This document shows, in pieces, positions 63,714 through 64,000 of a DNA stretch of 64,000 nucleotides. This DNA comes from Natronospira elongata (GTDB taxonomy: Bacteria; Pseudomonadota; Gammaproteobacteria; Natronospirales; Natronospiraceae). The notes beneath the pieces were generated by a model. The model did no database searches. It was not told the origin of the DNA and saw only the letters and a list, made by a program, of their open reading frames with translations. The stretch lies in NCBI RefSeq assembly GCF_034931365.1, contig NZ_JAYGII010000006.1:1-64000 (forward strand), in the 5' to 3' direction. The first letter of the stretch is position 1, and every line of letters starts with the position of its first letter. A program made the translations under genes and the position numbers.

Positions 63714-64000
63714 ATGAAATCAGCGGAACGCGACGCGGCTGCCCCGAGTGAGGAGTCATCCCGGGCCCGTTATTCAGCGGATGAGCTGGAGCAGGTTGTC
63801 CGCCGTGCGGCGGAACTGCAGAGCCAATCCGGCGGTGCCGAGCCGGCCGCCTTCAGCGAGCAGGATGTGCTCAGGATTGCCGCCGATGTGGGCATCAGCG
63901 TCGAGCACGTACGCGAGGCATTGGTGGAGGTCCGGTCCCAGGACCTGCTCGGTGAGGTCCTGGATGAAGATCCATTGATGAGCAGGATATTCAGCAGCCC
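63714..64000 (+). CDS. Hypothetical protein, 3' end outside window
   Basis: The frame is open from ATG 63714 (CAGGAGAAG upstream) to the window end, 95 residues visible. It begins MKSAERDAAAPSEESSRARY and contains YSADELEQVVRRAAELQ and EQDVLRIAADVGISVEHVRE, a helical pattern often seen at the start of stress-linked or membrane-anchored proteins. No domain is assigned. It is 33 bases after the long pspC and probably in the same operon. Confidence 0.7.
   Translation, partial: MKSAERDAAAPSEESSRARYSADELEQVVRRAAELQSQSGGAEPAAFSEQDVLRIAADVGISVEHVREALVEVRSQDLLGEVLDEDPLMSRIFSS

Overview
The window is a 64 kb chromosomal segment of a GC-rich, Gram-negative bacterium, most likely a gammaproteobacterium. 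Supporting features are TamA/TamB, a split hisB-hisH-hisA-hisF-hisI-hisE operon next to tatABC, TrkA and TrkH of exactly Escherichia coli lengths, an OxyR with cysteines at 199 and 208, and a sigma-54 psp locus. Many predicted secreted and outer-membrane proteins are rich in Asp/Glu, which together with TrkAH would fit a halophilic or haloalkaliphilic, protein-degrading lifestyle (inference). No rRNA, tRNA, CRISPR array, transposase or phage gene was seen.

Layout. 1-6.2 kb: the 3' end of a TonB-dependent receptor, a methyltransferase, hemB preceded by a small protein kinase gene, and an ahpD-like/oxyR/VOC block. 6.2-22.2 kb: an unbroken minus-strand run, read from 22.2 kb downward: lipoprotein, nudC, two tandem MFS paralogues, a small membrane protein, an EamA exporter, a PlsB-like acyltransferase, a beta-barrel protein, an NRDE protein, an S9 peptidase, tamA and tamB, many overlapping by a few bases. 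22.2-24.5 kb: an unknown secreted protein of lower GC, a REP-like repeat and a methyltransferase. 24.7-34.8 kb: a class III aminotransferase, then an ABC importer (ATPase, lipoprotein binding protein, fused permease) behind a Pho-box-like site, a phosphate-porin-family protein, a secreted acidic protein with a JDVT-CTERM-like tail, and a frameshifted outer-membrane gene. 35-47.4 kb: an M14 peptidase, a BsuPI-like lipoprotein, a GGDEF/EAL protein, uvrD, trkA, trkH and small genes. 47.6-53 kb: a mini plug-like secreted protein, tatCBA and the his operon. 53-64 kb: a large propeller-type lipoprotein, beta-barrel proteins, dtd, a candidate CsrA-sequestering small RNA, malic enzyme, and the pspF / pspA-B-C-C' locus running off the end.

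The most noteworthy item lies in the 616-base gap between dtd and the malic enzyme gene. It holds a plus-strand RNA candidate with about nine GGA motifs, several in hairpin loops (including ACAGGAT and CAGGACG), ending in a terminator with eight T, and preceded by a perfect 18-base palindrome TGTAGG-N6-CCTACA that resembles the GacA/UvrY upstream activating sequence. This looks like an unannotated CsrB/RsmZ-type global regulator. Second is the Pho-box-like control of the importer at 26.5-30.3 kb, which suggests uptake of phosphate or a phosphorylated organic compound rather than iron.
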